DNA from: Nocardia sp. NBC_01730
Lineage (GTDB): Bacteria > Actinomycetota > Actinomycetes > Mycobacteriales > Mycobacteriaceae
Reading direction: 5' to 3'
Assembly (NCBI RefSeq): GCF_035920445.1
Contig: NZ_CP109162.1
Span: 3,038,001 to 3,102,000, forward strand
DNA length: 64,000 bases
Shown here: positions 43,823 through 52,939 of the stretch, one piece after another
Layout of the letters: every line of letters starts with the position of its first letter
Numbering within the stretch: position 1 is the stretch's first letter
Position numbers and translations under genes: made by a program
Notes under the pieces: model-generated
What the model saw: the letters and a program-made list of their open reading frames with translations, nothing else
Told to the model about the DNA's origin: nothing
The model's database searches: none

Positions 43823-44113
43823 AGGCAGGCGACCCTTTCCGCAGCTGCTGAACATCGGCGCCGGAAGCCTCGAGGTGCACACGAATAACCTGGACCCACA
43901 TCGTGATACCGTCGGCGCCGTCAAGGTCGCTTTAGCCGGTCCTGCTTGTGCGAGCACCGTGTAGTGCTCCGCAATCAGCCCCTGGTCCAGCGTGATCAGC
44001 GCTGCCAGACGGAACTGGCCGTCTGGCCCGGCCAGGAGTTGGGCCTGATTGCAGCCAGCCACAGGTACACCGACGTCGAAACCTCGACGGCGCCGAGCCC
44101 GGCGGGATCGCGC
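43823..44113 (-). pseudogene. unidentified coding remnant between IS630 and the DUF8020-like gene
   Basis: The minus-strand frame 44062-43820 includes VAGCNQAQLLAGPDGQFRLA and TLDQGLIAEHYTVLAQAG, which look like real protein but have no clear start, and the end runs into the IS630 end. Possibly the C-terminus of a gene cut by the IS. Family unknown. Confidence 0.3.
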
Positions 44114-44830
44114 CTACTTGGCAGGGGTTGCTGGCATCGGCGAGTTGATGGTGGTGAAGTACTGCGCTGCGGCCATGATCGCCACTGGCGCGGTGACCAA
44201 TAGCTGACCGGCGAGGGTGCCGATCGCGCCTACCGCGATGATGCCGCCAAGGCAGCCGATGGCGGCGGCCGGGACAACTGGGCCGAACAGGCCGACGATG
44301 GTGGCCGAGGCTACGGTAGCGCCGGCGACTCCACCGAGCACACAGCCGACCGCTCCGCCGCCGAGTCCGCCGACCAGGGTGCCGATGGTGGCGCCCATTC
44401 CGATGGTGGTGGTCATGCGGCTCCATGCGGCCTGCTCACGATCGTATGGGGTTCTCCGTGGCGCCTGGTCCTCGAAGGGTAAGGCGACCGGTTGGTAGGC
44501 CGCATGGGTGAGGTCGAACTGCGGGGTTAGGGTGGCTGTGCGGTCGTGGATGTCGGCGGCTATCGGGAAGACGAAATCGTCGACGCGGAAGGCGAGTTCG
44601 GTGCCTGCGAGTGCGGTTCCGTTGGCTGCCTTGATCTTGAAGATGCCGTCTTCGATCGCGAGTGAGCCGGCGTCGGTGGTGATGGTCGTTGCGCTTTCGC
44701 CGACCCTGGCCTTGTAGTTGACGGCCGTCGTTGTCTCGGGGGCGGCGGCGCCGACGCCGGTGCTGGCAACGAGCGCGGCGATCAGTCCGGCTGCGATCAG
44801 CGACCCGCGGTTGGCAGTGGATTCCCTCAT
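44114..44830 (-). CDS. secreted/envelope protein with glycine-zipper C-terminus
   Basis: A 238-residue protein with an N-terminal signal peptide (SLIAAGLIAALVASTGVGAAA, cleavage near AAA-PE). A beta-rich soluble domain (ITTDAGSLAIEDGIFKIKAA) follows, then a C-terminal hydrophobic region of Gly-zipper type (GMGATIGTLVGGLGGGAVG, AAAIGCLGGIIAVGAIGTLA). The layout matches secreted Nocardia/Mycobacteriales proteins that I recall as DUF8020-like. Glycine zippers insert in or oligomerise on membranes. It lies 51 bases downstream of the siderophore operon on the same strand; a link to siderophore handling is not shown. Confidence 0.75.
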   Translation of the reverse strand: MRESTANRGSLIAAGLIAALVASTGVGAAAPETTTAVNYKARVGESATTITTDAGSLAIEDGIFKIKAANGTALAGTELAFRVDDFVFPIAADIHDRTATLTPQFDLTHAAYQPVALPFEDQAPRRTPYDREQAAWSRMTTTIGMGATIGTLVGGLGGGAVGCVLGGVAGATVASATIVGLFGPVVPAAAIGCLGGIIAVGAIGTLAGQLLVTAPVAIMAAAQYFTTINSPMPATPAK

Positions 44831-44881
44831 CGGTGTTCCTCCATATTTCGGTTGGTGGGACGGACAATTTGGTGGCAGGGC

Positions 44882-45649
44882 TCAGCTGCGCAGCACGGCG
44901 AGGTTGTTTCGCAGTGCCGCGGCTGCCATGTCGGCCGCGTCGCCGTGCACGAAAGCCCGAACCCCGGCCTCGTGCCAGTGGGCGTACCGCTCCGTGGTGC
45001 GGACGATCGCCCCGAACGGCACGTCGTGGTTGGAGCAAGCGTTGTGCAGCCGGTCGACCGCCGAGAGCACCAGCGGGTGCCGCAATTGCCAAGGCACGCC
45101 GTAGGATTGGGACAGATCTCCGGGGCCGGGCAGCACCAGGTCGATATTGCCGCCGGTCAGGATGTCGTCGATCGCTTCGACACCGTCGGCGTCCTCGAGC
45201 AACGGGACCATCATGATTTCGGCGTTGGCTGCAGCCAGATGCTGGACCGGATCGGCCGATCCGAATCGCGTGGTCCGCCCGCTTCCTAGCGACCGCATTC
45301 CAATGGGGGTGTAGTAGGCGGCTTTGATGGCGGTGTCGATGTCGGCGCGGCTGCACACATGTGGTACGACGATGCCGAGCGCGCCGGCGTCCAGGGCCCG
45401 CAGGATTGCGCCCGGATCGTTTGATGGGACTCGCACCAATGGTGTGAGGGCGGTCGTCTCCGCGGCGCGGATCAAGTTCTCCAGCTGCTGTGGGTCGAGC
45501 TGGGTGTGCTCGGTGTCGAGGACAACGAAGTCGTAACCGCCGTAACCGATCATTTCGACGAGCGCGGGGGCGGGGATCGAGCAGAACAACCCGTGTACCG
45601 GCTCACCGGCCGTGATCTTTCGCTTGACAGCGTTCACACGCATCGTCAT
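44882..45649 (-). CDS. HpcH/HpaI-fold citrate synthase-like enzyme (SbnG-like), siderophore pathway
   Basis: A 255-residue TIM-barrel protein. The start MTMRVNAVKRK is set by GGAGG 4-8 bases upstream on the minus strand. Family marks: HGLFCSIPAPALVEMIGYGG, FVVLDTEHTQLD, LVRVPSNDPGAILRALDAG, IVVPHV, MMVPLLED (metal Glu) and IDLVLPGPGDLSQSYG (metal Asp). In staphyloferrin B clusters SbnG, a member of this aldolase fold, condenses oxaloacetate and acetyl-CoA to citrate for the siderophore. The downstream position of an SbnH-like/NIS operon supports the same role here, giving citrate independent of the TCA cycle. It overlaps the decarboxylase gene by 4 bases (ATGA). Last gene of the operon. Confidence 0.85.
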   Translation of the reverse strand: MTMRVNAVKRKITAGEPVHGLFCSIPAPALVEMIGYGGYDFVVLDTEHTQLDPQQLENLIRAAETTALTPLVRVPSNDPGAILRALDAGALGIVVPHVCSRADIDTAIKAAYYTPIGMRSLGSGRTTRFGSADPVQHLAAANAEIMMVPLLEDADGVEAIDDILTGGNIDLVLPGPGDLSQSYGVPWQLRHPLVLSAVDRLHNACSNHDVPFGAIVRTTERYAHWHEAGVRAFVHGDAADMAAAALRNNLAVLRS

Positions 45650-46872
45650 TCGACCTCCGCGTGCAGTGCGTCGTCGACGATATGGACGCTGGGCGGCGGA
45701 TGCATCAAGAAGTTGTGATGGGAGATGTTCCATGCGTAGGCGCCGGCGAGCCCGAAGGCCACGCGGTCTCCCACGCGCAGGCCGACGGCTGGAACATTCC
45801 TGGCTAAAGTGTCTTTCGGTGTGCACAGCTGCCCGCAGATGGTGACCATTCGACCTGCAGCGGTCGGCCGCGGCCATGGGTTGTCCCACCCATCCACGGC
45901 CACGACTGCACAAGGTTGGTCGTGGCCTTTGGCGGCGGGGGTACGCAGATGGTGTGTTCCGCCTCGGACCACGGCGAATCCCGCACCGTGACTGGGCTTC
46001 ACGTCCAATACGTCGGTGACGTACCAGCCGCAGTACGCGGTCATCGCTCGTCCGGGTTCGATGCTCAATTGCAGCCCGGGCCAGGCGTCGGCGATAGCCG
46101 CGAGACCCGAGCCATAGGTGGTCCAATCGAAGCAGTCACCAGGCATTCGATAGTCGACGTTCATTCCGCCGCCCACATTCACCTCGGTGAGTTGAACACC
46201 GTGGCGCTGCGCAATGTCAGTCGACCACCGCACCACCGATTCCGCAACCTCGACCAGATCGGTGGCTTCGAGCCCGCTGGCCAGATGCGCGTGAACACCC
46301 TCCCAGCGCAAACTTGGGAATTTGTTGCCGGCCAGAGCGGCGGCGGCGATCTCGGCCTGACTCGGATCCAGGCCGAATTGAGACGGTCGGCCGCCCATTG
46401 ACAGGGCACTACCGGACAGTGCTTTGCTGCCGACGGGTACGTTCACCCGAAGCAGCACGCTAACTAGCAGCCCTGGCCGGTCGGCGGCCAGTTGTGCAAG
46501 CATCCGCAGTTCACCGACACTCTCCACGTGAATCCGATGCACGCCGAGGTCGAGCGCTGCCCTCAGTTCAGCACGTGTCTTGCCTGGACCGCCGAAAGCC
46601 AGCGGCAGTCCCGGAACCACTTCGGCGACGTGGGACAACTCGCCACCGGAGGAGACTTCGAAGCCGTCGACAATCGTGGACAGTGCCGCAAGGATTTTTG
46701 ATTCGGGGTTGGCCTTGGCCGCGTAATACAGTGTGACCCGTTCGGGTAACACAGACCGTATGAATGCGGCGTGGTCGCGTAGTCCGGCGAGGTCGTAGAT
46801 GTAGGCGGGAAGTTCGGCGGAGGCCAGGGTGTCGATCTTCGTGCGCACCGCGTCGCTGAGCGGAATCATCAC
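45646..46872 (-). CDS. type III PLP-dependent decarboxylase (SbnH-like)
   Basis: A 408-residue alanine-racemase-fold decarboxylase. PLP Lys53 lies in LYYAAKANPE. FEVSSGGELSHV, VNVGGGMNVDY (phosphate-binding Gly loop), LSIEPGRAMTAYCGWYV and ICGQLCTPKDTLARNV (active-site Cys) follow, then GAYAWNISHHNFLMHP, the hallmark end of SbnH-type enzymes. SbnH decarboxylates citryl-2,3-diaminopropionate in staphyloferrin B assembly. Its overlap with both neighbours ties it to the operon. The exact substrate here (citryl-Dap or another citryl-amino acid) cannot be read from sequence. Confidence 0.9.
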   Translation of the reverse strand: MMIPLSDAVRTKIDTLASAELPAYIYDLAGLRDHAAFIRSVLPERVTLYYAAKANPESKILAALSTIVDGFEVSSGGELSHVAEVVPGLPLAFGGPGKTRAELRAALDLGVHRIHVESVGELRMLAQLAADRPGLLVSVLLRVNVPVGSKALSGSALSMGGRPSQFGLDPSQAEIAAAALAGNKFPSLRWEGVHAHLASGLEATDLVEVAESVVRWSTDIAQRHGVQLTEVNVGGGMNVDYRMPGDCFDWTTYGSGLAAIADAWPGLQLSIEPGRAMTAYCGWYVTDVLDVKPSHGAGFAVVRGGTHHLRTPAAKGHDQPCAVVAVDGWDNPWPRPTAAGRMVTICGQLCTPKDTLARNVPAVGLRVGDRVAFGLAGAYAWNISHHNFLMHPPPSVHIVDDALHAEVE

Positions 46873-48665
46873 CGACCCCCTACGGTTTCGGTAGTGTTCG
46901 TCTGCGCTGGAACTTGGTCGGCGCTCACGAACGGGGACGGGATCTGGACGTAGCCGGCGTCACGGTCAGCTTTGCGTTCCCAGCGGGTCAGCAGATTGGC
47001 CTTGGCGGGCAGCGGAACTCCCGCAAGAAGCGCAGAAAGGCTTGGAGGGCAACTATTTTCATCTGCGTATCGACGCAGTGTCGTGTAAACCCGGTGCCAG
47101 AGATCCCGTTCCAGGTCGGGTCGCAGATCAGCCAGTACGGCCAGGGTTTCCGCAACGTTGTTGACCAGCAAGCAGTACACGACGCGACTCCAGCCCTGCT
47201 GGGCGTCGTAGCTCATCCGGTCGGCCACCTCGGGCAACAGCCCTGCCAGCGCTGCGGCATGCCGCTCGGGCAGCAGCTTCGTGCCTTCCAGATCACGGAA
47301 CAACACCTGCACGGGCAGGCCGCTGGTGTCGACACCGATCACGACGTTCTGCAAGTGTGGTTCCAGCACGACTCCGTGGTCGAAGTATGCGGCTAGCACT
47401 GGTGGGACGGCCAGGTCGAGATAGGCTGTCCACCATCGCAATACGTCGTCACTGTTGTGTCCGCGGATTAATTGCGAGATGTGCGCTGAGCTGGTCGGGT
47501 ACTCGTCGGCGACCGCGGCGGTGAGCAGGGCGGTGACGCCGGGCCGCAGCCGCCGGGCGAGACCTTCCCGGACGATGACACCGAAACCTTCCAGTAGTGC
47601 GCGGTCTGCGGTCCCGTCGGCCCCTGGGAGGGCCAGGCTGCGATAGGCGGGTTCGCGCAGTATCACCGCAGCTGGGAACCGCTGCGCGAGGTCGTCGAAG
47701 ACCGGGTGCAGGATGCGGGTCAAGGCCACTGCGCCGGACAGTTCGTAGGTGGCGTTCTTACGCAGGCAGTTGGTGATGCGGACGTTGAGGCTGAACTTCA
47801 GGAATGTCTCGCCGTCGTAGAGTGTGCGCACCGAGGCGGTGGCGGCGAAGGCTCGGTCCCCGGTGCCCAGATCCACGATGTCACCGCGCTCGAGCGCGGT
47901 GTACAACGCAGTGTTGTCTCGTAATAGCTCGTACTGCCACGGATGTACGGGCAACAACCGGAAGCCTGCGGGCAGATCGGCGTGCAGGTTATCGATTGCT
48001 GTCAGCGCTGCGGTGTCGGCGGATTCTTCCGCGATCAGGTGCGATCGTACGGCCAGCAGACGGAGCCCGAACACGGCACCGAACTCAGGGGCGTACCGTG
48101 TCCAGGACTCCTGCTCACCGCTGCGCGACTTCGGCGTGGGGTGGAAGCGGTGGCCGAACAGCAGCGACTGCTCCGATGTCAGGTAATCGATGTCTGTGGG
48201 CCCCTCGCGGTGGTAGTTCACAGCCGCGGTGACGGTTTCGTGGCTGTTGGCGACCTGGTCGAGGAACTCGTCGTTGGCGACACCGGTGCGCAGGGACAAT
48301 TCGTCGCGGATGTGCGATGCCAGTTCTCGCCAGCTCACCGTGGCCCAGCCGCCGGCCCGCAGTTCACGCACCGGACCGCGGAATCGATGTGCACCGAACA
48401 ACGAGGTTCGCCGTAGTTGCGCGCGGAGCAGTACGCCTCGCCGCGGTAGCCGCAGGATTATGTGGTCGTCGGTCACTGTGGCCTGATGCTCCGGCCCGGA
48501 CACCTCACGGAGTAGACAGTTGAGCAGGGTGTGAGCCACAACGTCATCGGGAACGGGTAGGCGGTCGGCAGTTTGTGGGTGCAGGCCGGGTGATTCGGCC
48601 GCAGTTGGCTGGACTGTCGCCGCGTCCAGTGATTCGGTTGGCTCGGCGGTGTTGAGTGAAGACAT
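46869..48665 (-). CDS. IucA/IucC-family NIS siderophore synthetase
   Basis: A 598-residue synthetase. The start MSSLNTAEPTESLD is chosen for GGAG 6 bases upstream; an ATG at 48677 would overlap the MFS stop. IucA/IucC marks include LLFGHRFHPTPKSRSG, LLPVHPWQYE, TASVRTLYDGETFLKFSLNV (nucleotide-binding), RITNCLRKNATYEL, LREPAYRSL, VVLEPHLQNVVIGVD and LFRDLEGTKLLPERH; the C-terminal FhuF-like domain has VYCLLVNNVAETLAVL. Such enzymes adenylate a carboxyl of citrate or a citryl intermediate and condense it with an amine. The KLLPE-type ending suggests a late-acting SbnF/SbnE-like member, but the subtype needs a tree. It overlaps the decarboxylase gene. Confidence 0.93.
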   Translation of the reverse strand: MSSLNTAEPTESLDAATVQPTAAESPGLHPQTADRLPVPDDVVAHTLLNCLLREVSGPEHQATVTDDHIILRLPRRGVLLRAQLRRTSLFGAHRFRGPVRELRAGGWATVSWRELASHIRDELSLRTGVANDEFLDQVANSHETVTAAVNYHREGPTDIDYLTSEQSLLFGHRFHPTPKSRSGEQESWTRYAPEFGAVFGLRLLAVRSHLIAEESADTAALTAIDNLHADLPAGFRLLPVHPWQYELLRDNTALYTALERGDIVDLGTGDRAFAATASVRTLYDGETFLKFSLNVRITNCLRKNATYELSGAVALTRILHPVFDDLAQRFPAAVILREPAYRSLALPGADGTADRALLEGFGVIVREGLARRLRPGVTALLTAAVADEYPTSSAHISQLIRGHNSDDVLRWWTAYLDLAVPPVLAAYFDHGVVLEPHLQNVVIGVDTSGLPVQVLFRDLEGTKLLPERHAAALAGLLPEVADRMSYDAQQGWSRVVYCLLVNNVAETLAVLADLRPDLERDLWHRVYTTLRRYADENSCPPSLSALLAGVPLPAKANLLTRWERKADRDAGYVQIPSPFVSADQVPAQTNTTETVGGR

Positions 48666-48676
48666 GGGGTACTCCA

Positions 48677-49867
48677 TCAGTCGTGTGAGACGTGCGAGCG
48701 GAACATGGTGGCCAGTGCGACGGTCATGCCGGCCGCGGCTGCCAGGCCACCCGCAGCAGTAGGTGCGGCAGGGCCGAACCGGACAGCAGCGGCGGTGGCC
48801 GTAACCCCGGCGGCCACGGCGCCGGCCTTGGCGAAGAACTCCAACGAGCCGAACATGCCGCCGGGTGCGCGCCCCGCGGCGCACTGTGCAGCAAGAGCGT
48901 TACGGCCCAGCAGGCACAGGGTGAGGCCCACACCCAGCATGAGCCGGGCCAGGATGAACCCGGCCAGTGATCCGATCACCATGTGCGCGATAGAACCGAC
49001 GGCCAGACAGGCGAATCCGACTGCAACCGGCCGGGTCACCCCGCCGCGCAGCCGTCGCTGTACCGGTATGACCGTGATCAGATAGATCAAGTGCGGCAGC
49101 GCGAACAACACCCCGGCGACAACCGGTGGCAGCCCCGGCAGTCGGGTGCCGATCAACATCACCAGATACGGAAACGAGACCACGGTCGCGAACACCACCG
49201 TGAATTCCAGCGCGAACAGCCCACGCAGCGACATGTGAGTGGTTGTGCCAGTCGATGTTTCGGAATCAGTGAGCTGCTTGTATGGCTCCGGCTCCGGCAG
49301 CTTCGCGAGCAGCAACGCGGCGCCGAGTGGCAACAGCGCGAGCACCAGGTACTGTCGGTGCGGCGAAAGCCATGGCGAGAGTAGCCCGATCACAATCGGC
49401 GCGAACACCAGTGCGGCGCGGGCGCTGGCCTGCAGGATGGTCAACGCCCGCGTCAGCGCCGGAGCTTGCAGCGCCGCACCGAGATAACCGTTCGACGCGG
49501 CGAACGTGCCGCCCAGCACCCCCTGCAGGACCAGTGCCGCAGTGAATACCGGCAGCGAATCCGCCCAGCCCGCCAAGATAAACGCCAACGTCAGGCCGAG
49601 CTGGGCACGCAACAACAATTTCTTGCGTCCGAACCGGTCGGCCAGCCTGCCCCACAGCGGCGCCCCCAGCCCACCGAACACGGTCGGTACGACATACAGC
49701 AGACCCGCCCATCGGGCATTGGGATCACCCAACTCTGGGAGCATGGCGGTCAGATACGGCGGCAGTCCCAGGGCGGCGAACGAGGCCACGAAGTAACAGC
49801 CCGCCACCAGATAAACTTGCTGGTCGCCGGCGATTTTCACTGGACGGCGCTGGTCGATAGTCGTCAT
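48677..49867 (-). CDS. MFS transporter, probable siderophore exporter (SbnD-like)
   Basis: A 396-residue membrane protein with about 12 hydrophobic segments. The inter-helix loop GRLADRFGRKKLLLRAQLGL carries the MFS motif A. The two halves are separated by a charged loop near 200-220 (KLPEPEPYKQLTDSETSTG). Position between two NIS synthetases and coupling by ATGA overlaps at both ends point to export of the finished siderophore, as for SbnD. The alternative of an unrelated drug exporter is unlikely in this context. Confidence 0.88.
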   Translation of the reverse strand: MTTIDQRRPVKIAGDQQVYLVAGCYFVASFAALGLPPYLTAMLPELGDPNARWAGLLYVVPTVFGGLGAPLWGRLADRFGRKKLLLRAQLGLTLAFILAGWADSLPVFTAALVLQGVLGGTFAASNGYLGAALQAPALTRALTILQASARAALVFAPIVIGLLSPWLSPHRQYLVLALLPLGAALLLAKLPEPEPYKQLTDSETSTGTTTHMSLRGLFALEFTVVFATVVSFPYLVMLIGTRLPGLPPVVAGVLFALPHLIYLITVIPVQRRLRGGVTRPVAVGFACLAVGSIAHMVIGSLAGFILARLMLGVGLTLCLLGRNALAAQCAAGRAPGGMFGSLEFFAKAGAVAAGVTATAAAVRFGPAAPTAAGGLAAAAGMTVALATMFRSHVSHD

Positions 49868-51657
49868 TGGTAACTCCCAAGATGCCGAAGGTAGTTGGGC
49901 CCGCTGGTGTAGTGCTTGTTGATATCGGCCGCGCCGGATCGCTGTTTGCTGAGCAGCGTCCCCGCGCTCACCATCGCCTTCACCGGCAGCGTCGGTGCGT
50001 CGAGTAGAGCGGCGCGCAGCCGAGCCCCAGCCACAAGGTCGATACGTGAGATGGCTTCCTCGAGCCGGTCACGCACCTGCCCCAACAACTGGGACAGCGG
50101 CGCATACCCGAGACGAGCAAGTTCGAATGCGTACCAGCCGGCGCACAGGTGCATGGTGATCGTGATGAACAGGTCGGTGAGCGGCTGGTCGTCGGTGACG
50201 TTGATGCGGGGGTCGATGAATGTTGCCGGTTCGGCGCCGATCCGTGCCTGCAGGCGGGCTGTATTGACCCGCGGTGTGTCGTTGTCCTTGAACAGCAGCC
50301 GCAGCCGGGTCATCGCGCCAGCGGCCGACGGGACGATGTCGAGTACCAGCGAGATGTTCTGCTGGTGCGCCTCGAGCGCGATACCGTATCCGAAAAGGGT
50401 GATCTGCCAATCGAAGAGCAGTCTGATCCAGGCATCGAAGAGCGCGACCGGGTCGCCGCTGTAGAACCGGTCGGCGAGATGGTCCAGGACTCGGCGTCCA
50501 TCGGGGGCCTCGCTGAGCAGCGCGGCCATCGGTACCACCACCGCTCCGTCGAGCGCCGCTGGGTAGCGGCGGCACAGTACCGCCAGCAGTTCATGCCCGG
50601 CGTGTGCGTAGGTACTCTCGTCGGCGAGCAGGATCATGGTCTGGAACCGCTCCTCGCGGGTGATCACTGCGATCAGCAACTGTTGGCAGAGTGCACCATC
50701 AGCGAGAGTGCGCGGGCGAATAGTGCGCAGGTTGCGCTGCCCCAGGGTCGCGGTCGCAAGCGGCAGCTTCAGGTGTTGGGCAGGGTCGCCGGCGCTGGCC
50801 ACTGTCCGCATGGACAGTGTCGGCACCACTTCGAGATAGGGCCGGTCCAACAACACGCACTCGTCGCTCAAACCCGATTCGCGCAGCGCCAAATCGAGCG
50901 TAGCGCCCACGGTCAGTGGGTGTACCGGTAGCAATACATGGCTGTCGGCCAGCCGTCGCAAGCCGACGCGGCCGGGGGTTGGCCAATACTCTGGGAATTC
51001 GGATCTGCCGGCGATGATCAGTGCGGTTCGCGGCACTGCCAGCCAGCGAAGCCGGAATCGGGGATGGAATTCCGGTGCATAGCAACGTAATTGGTTGGCA
51101 CTCAACCCCGATCGGGCGCGTCCGGCCGGGTGCACCGGGTGATCGAGGCGGGCAGCCAGGGTGTCGAAGGCGAGGCCGGCACCACCGGTCCAGTCGTCTA
51201 GTTGTCGACCGTAGTGCGCGATCAGCCGCGCCGAGACCCAGCTCCCGGTCTTCCGATGCAGCCGCATCGTCGCCAGGGCTTGGCCACATTCCTCAGCGAA
51301 GGCGGCGAATCCGGTGTGATCGGTGTGATCGGCGAAAGCGGTCAGCGCAGTGAGGACGTCCGCGATGGTCCGCAGCTGTCGACCGTCGGATTCACGCAGG
51401 ACCAGCGGCTCGCGGACGGAGTCGGCGCACAGGAACCCGTCCGGCTGCACCGGCAGCAGTAGGGCATCGGGGCCGAAAGCGGTCGTCCCGGCCAGCCGCA
51501 CCCAGTCCCCGTCTTCGCGCGTCAGCCGGGTGGCGTGTGTGCGCAGACCGACGACATCCTCGCGCAGCAGGGTTGCGAGCACCCGCGACACCAGCTCTGT
51601 TTCATCCGTGTCGGGATACCCGGTTGGTTCCGGGTGACGGGCGGAGGTCACGGTCAC
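49864..51657 (-). CDS. IucA/IucC-family NIS siderophore synthetase (second)
   Basis: A 597-residue paralogue. GTG at 51657 overlaps the ATP-grasp stop (GTGA) and gives MTVTSARHPEPTGY. Motifs: LRCYAPEFHPRFRLRWLAVP, HVLLPVHPLTVGATL, VPTLSMRTVASAGDPAQHLK, LPLATATLGQRNLRTI, LFGYGIALEAHQQNISLVLD, LFKDNDTPRVN and, in the C-terminal domain, LPVKAMVSAGTLLSKQ. It differs from the other synthetase in the nucleotide-binding strip (KLPLATATLGQR), so it probably handles a different carboxylate or amine. Its stop overlaps the MFS start. Confidence 0.93.
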   Translation of the reverse strand: MTVTSARHPEPTGYPDTDETELVSRVLATLLREDVVGLRTHATRLTREDGDWVRLAGTTAFGPDALLLPVQPDGFLCADSVREPLVLRESDGRQLRTIADVLTALTAFADHTDHTGFAAFAEECGQALATMRLHRKTGSWVSARLIAHYGRQLDDWTGGAGLAFDTLAARLDHPVHPAGRARSGLSANQLRCYAPEFHPRFRLRWLAVPRTALIIAGRSEFPEYWPTPGRVGLRRLADSHVLLPVHPLTVGATLDLALRESGLSDECVLLDRPYLEVVPTLSMRTVASAGDPAQHLKLPLATATLGQRNLRTIRPRTLADGALCQQLLIAVITREERFQTMILLADESTYAHAGHELLAVLCRRYPAALDGAVVVPMAALLSEAPDGRRVLDHLADRFYSGDPVALFDAWIRLLFDWQITLFGYGIALEAHQQNISLVLDIVPSAAGAMTRLRLLFKDNDTPRVNTARLQARIGAEPATFIDPRINVTDDQPLTDLFITITMHLCAGWYAFELARLGYAPLSQLLGQVRDRLEEAISRIDLVAGARLRAALLDAPTLPVKAMVSAGTLLSKQRSGAADINKHYTSGPNYLRHLGSYQ

Positions 51658-52844
51658 GACGCCACTTCCCACCGCTGGCCGGCCAGGAACTGTTCCGCCG
51701 CCTGGTCGACCGCCGCCGAGCAGTTGCCCACGGCCCGCAGCACTCCCACGTAGTCCCGGTTGGTGTGGGCAAGCTCGTGCGGCGTGCCGATCTCGCGCAG
51801 CGGCCGGTAGGACAGCGCGACACCGTCCACGACAAGATCGGCCGCCGCCGGCGCGGAGATCAGTGTCCCCGAGGCGGGCGCGCAGACATGATCGATTCGG
51901 GCGGCTCTGTCGGTGCGGAACCCGAGATCGTCCGGGAGCGGTTCGCCCAAATGTGTGCGCAGAATACGTTCGAACAGTGGTATTTCGAGCGCATCCTGCA
52001 ACAGGAGATCACACTGATCCCCGATGCTGCGGTAGTTGACCTCGATCAGTCGGGCCCGTCCGTTGGTCACGACGAATTCGGTGTGGCAGGAGCCGAATCC
52101 GATACCGAGCGCGTCGAGCTGGGCCATCACCTGGTCGGTTACCGGCTGCGGGTGCGCTGCGGTGAAGGTGTGCCGCAGTTCGATGAAATGTGGGGCCGCA
52201 GACAGCCGTGTGAGAAACCCACCGAGCACCTGCCGCCGTTGCGCGTCGCCGAGGGTTTCCAGGGTGCACAGGTCACCGTCGAGGTACTCCTCCACAACCA
52301 GGGCAGTGTTCGGGCGACGATGGCGAATTTCTTTGCAGCACCGTAAGAGATCGGTCATTCGACCGACCTGCACAACGTCCTCGCTGGCCACTCCTTCCCG
52401 TGGCTTGACCACACACGGGAACGGCACATCCAGGGCGGTGAGCGCGTCGGGATTGCGGTCTTGCAGCAGTTCGGCATGCCACACCACGTCCAGCCCGCAC
52501 GCAGTGAGCCGCCGCCGCATCTCGGCCTTGTTCTTCACCCGCCATGCGGTGCGCCAGTCCTTGCCGGGCAGACCGAAATAGGCTGCCGCCAGTGCCGCTT
52601 GCGCTTGCAGGTGGTCACTGTTGGTGAAGATCACATCAGGTGCTGGCAGAGCGGCGATGGTCGCCACGACCGCGTCAGAGCTGCGCAGGTCGCAGCGCAC
52701 GACGGTGATGTCGGGATGCCGGGTCCGATGCGGATCCGGCTGATCGGTGAGAATCGTGACCTCCATGCCCAGCGTCGCAGCGGCGGGGAGGAAACCTTCG
52801 GAGACGGAGTCGGTGGGATTGAGCGCAAGCAGATACAGCAGCAC
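51654..52844 (-). CDS. ATP-grasp ligase in siderophore operon
   Basis: A 396-residue enzyme. GTG at 52844 with GAGGA 7 bases upstream gives MLLYLLALNPTDSVSEG; the upstream in-frame sequence has no better start. ATP-grasp marks: WRVKNKAEMRRRL, FPCVVKPREGVASEDVVQV (ATP Lys), ALVVEEYLDGDLCTLETLGD, and LIEVNYRSIGDQCDLLLQDA (metal Glu/Asn). ATP-grasp enzymes form amide bonds via acyl phosphates. Staphyloferrin B clusters do not need one, so this enzyme may add an amino acid, make a dipeptide building block, or replace one NIS synthetase. It is coupled to the next gene by a GTGA overlap. Confidence 0.88.
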   Translation of the reverse strand: MLLYLLALNPTDSVSEGFLPAAATLGMEVTILTDQPDPHRTRHPDITVVRCDLRSSDAVVATIAALPAPDVIFTNSDHLQAQAALAAAYFGLPGKDWRTAWRVKNKAEMRRRLTACGLDVVWHAELLQDRNPDALTALDVPFPCVVKPREGVASEDVVQVGRMTDLLRCCKEIRHRRPNTALVVEEYLDGDLCTLETLGDAQRRQVLGGFLTRLSAAPHFIELRHTFTAAHPQPVTDQVMAQLDALGIGFGSCHTEFVVTNGRARLIEVNYRSIGDQCDLLLQDALEIPLFERILRTHLGEPLPDDLGFRTDRAARIDHVCAPASGTLISAPAAADLVVDGVALSYRPLREIGTPHELAHTNRDYVGVLRAVGNCSAAVDQAAEQFLAGQRWEVAS

Positions 52845-52939
52845 GGGCAGTTCCTCACGGTGAACTCGTAGAGCGATGTGCGACAAGGACAGTGGGCTGC
52901 TTCGGGCGGAATCCCCTGGTCGTCGCGCCCGCGGCCCGG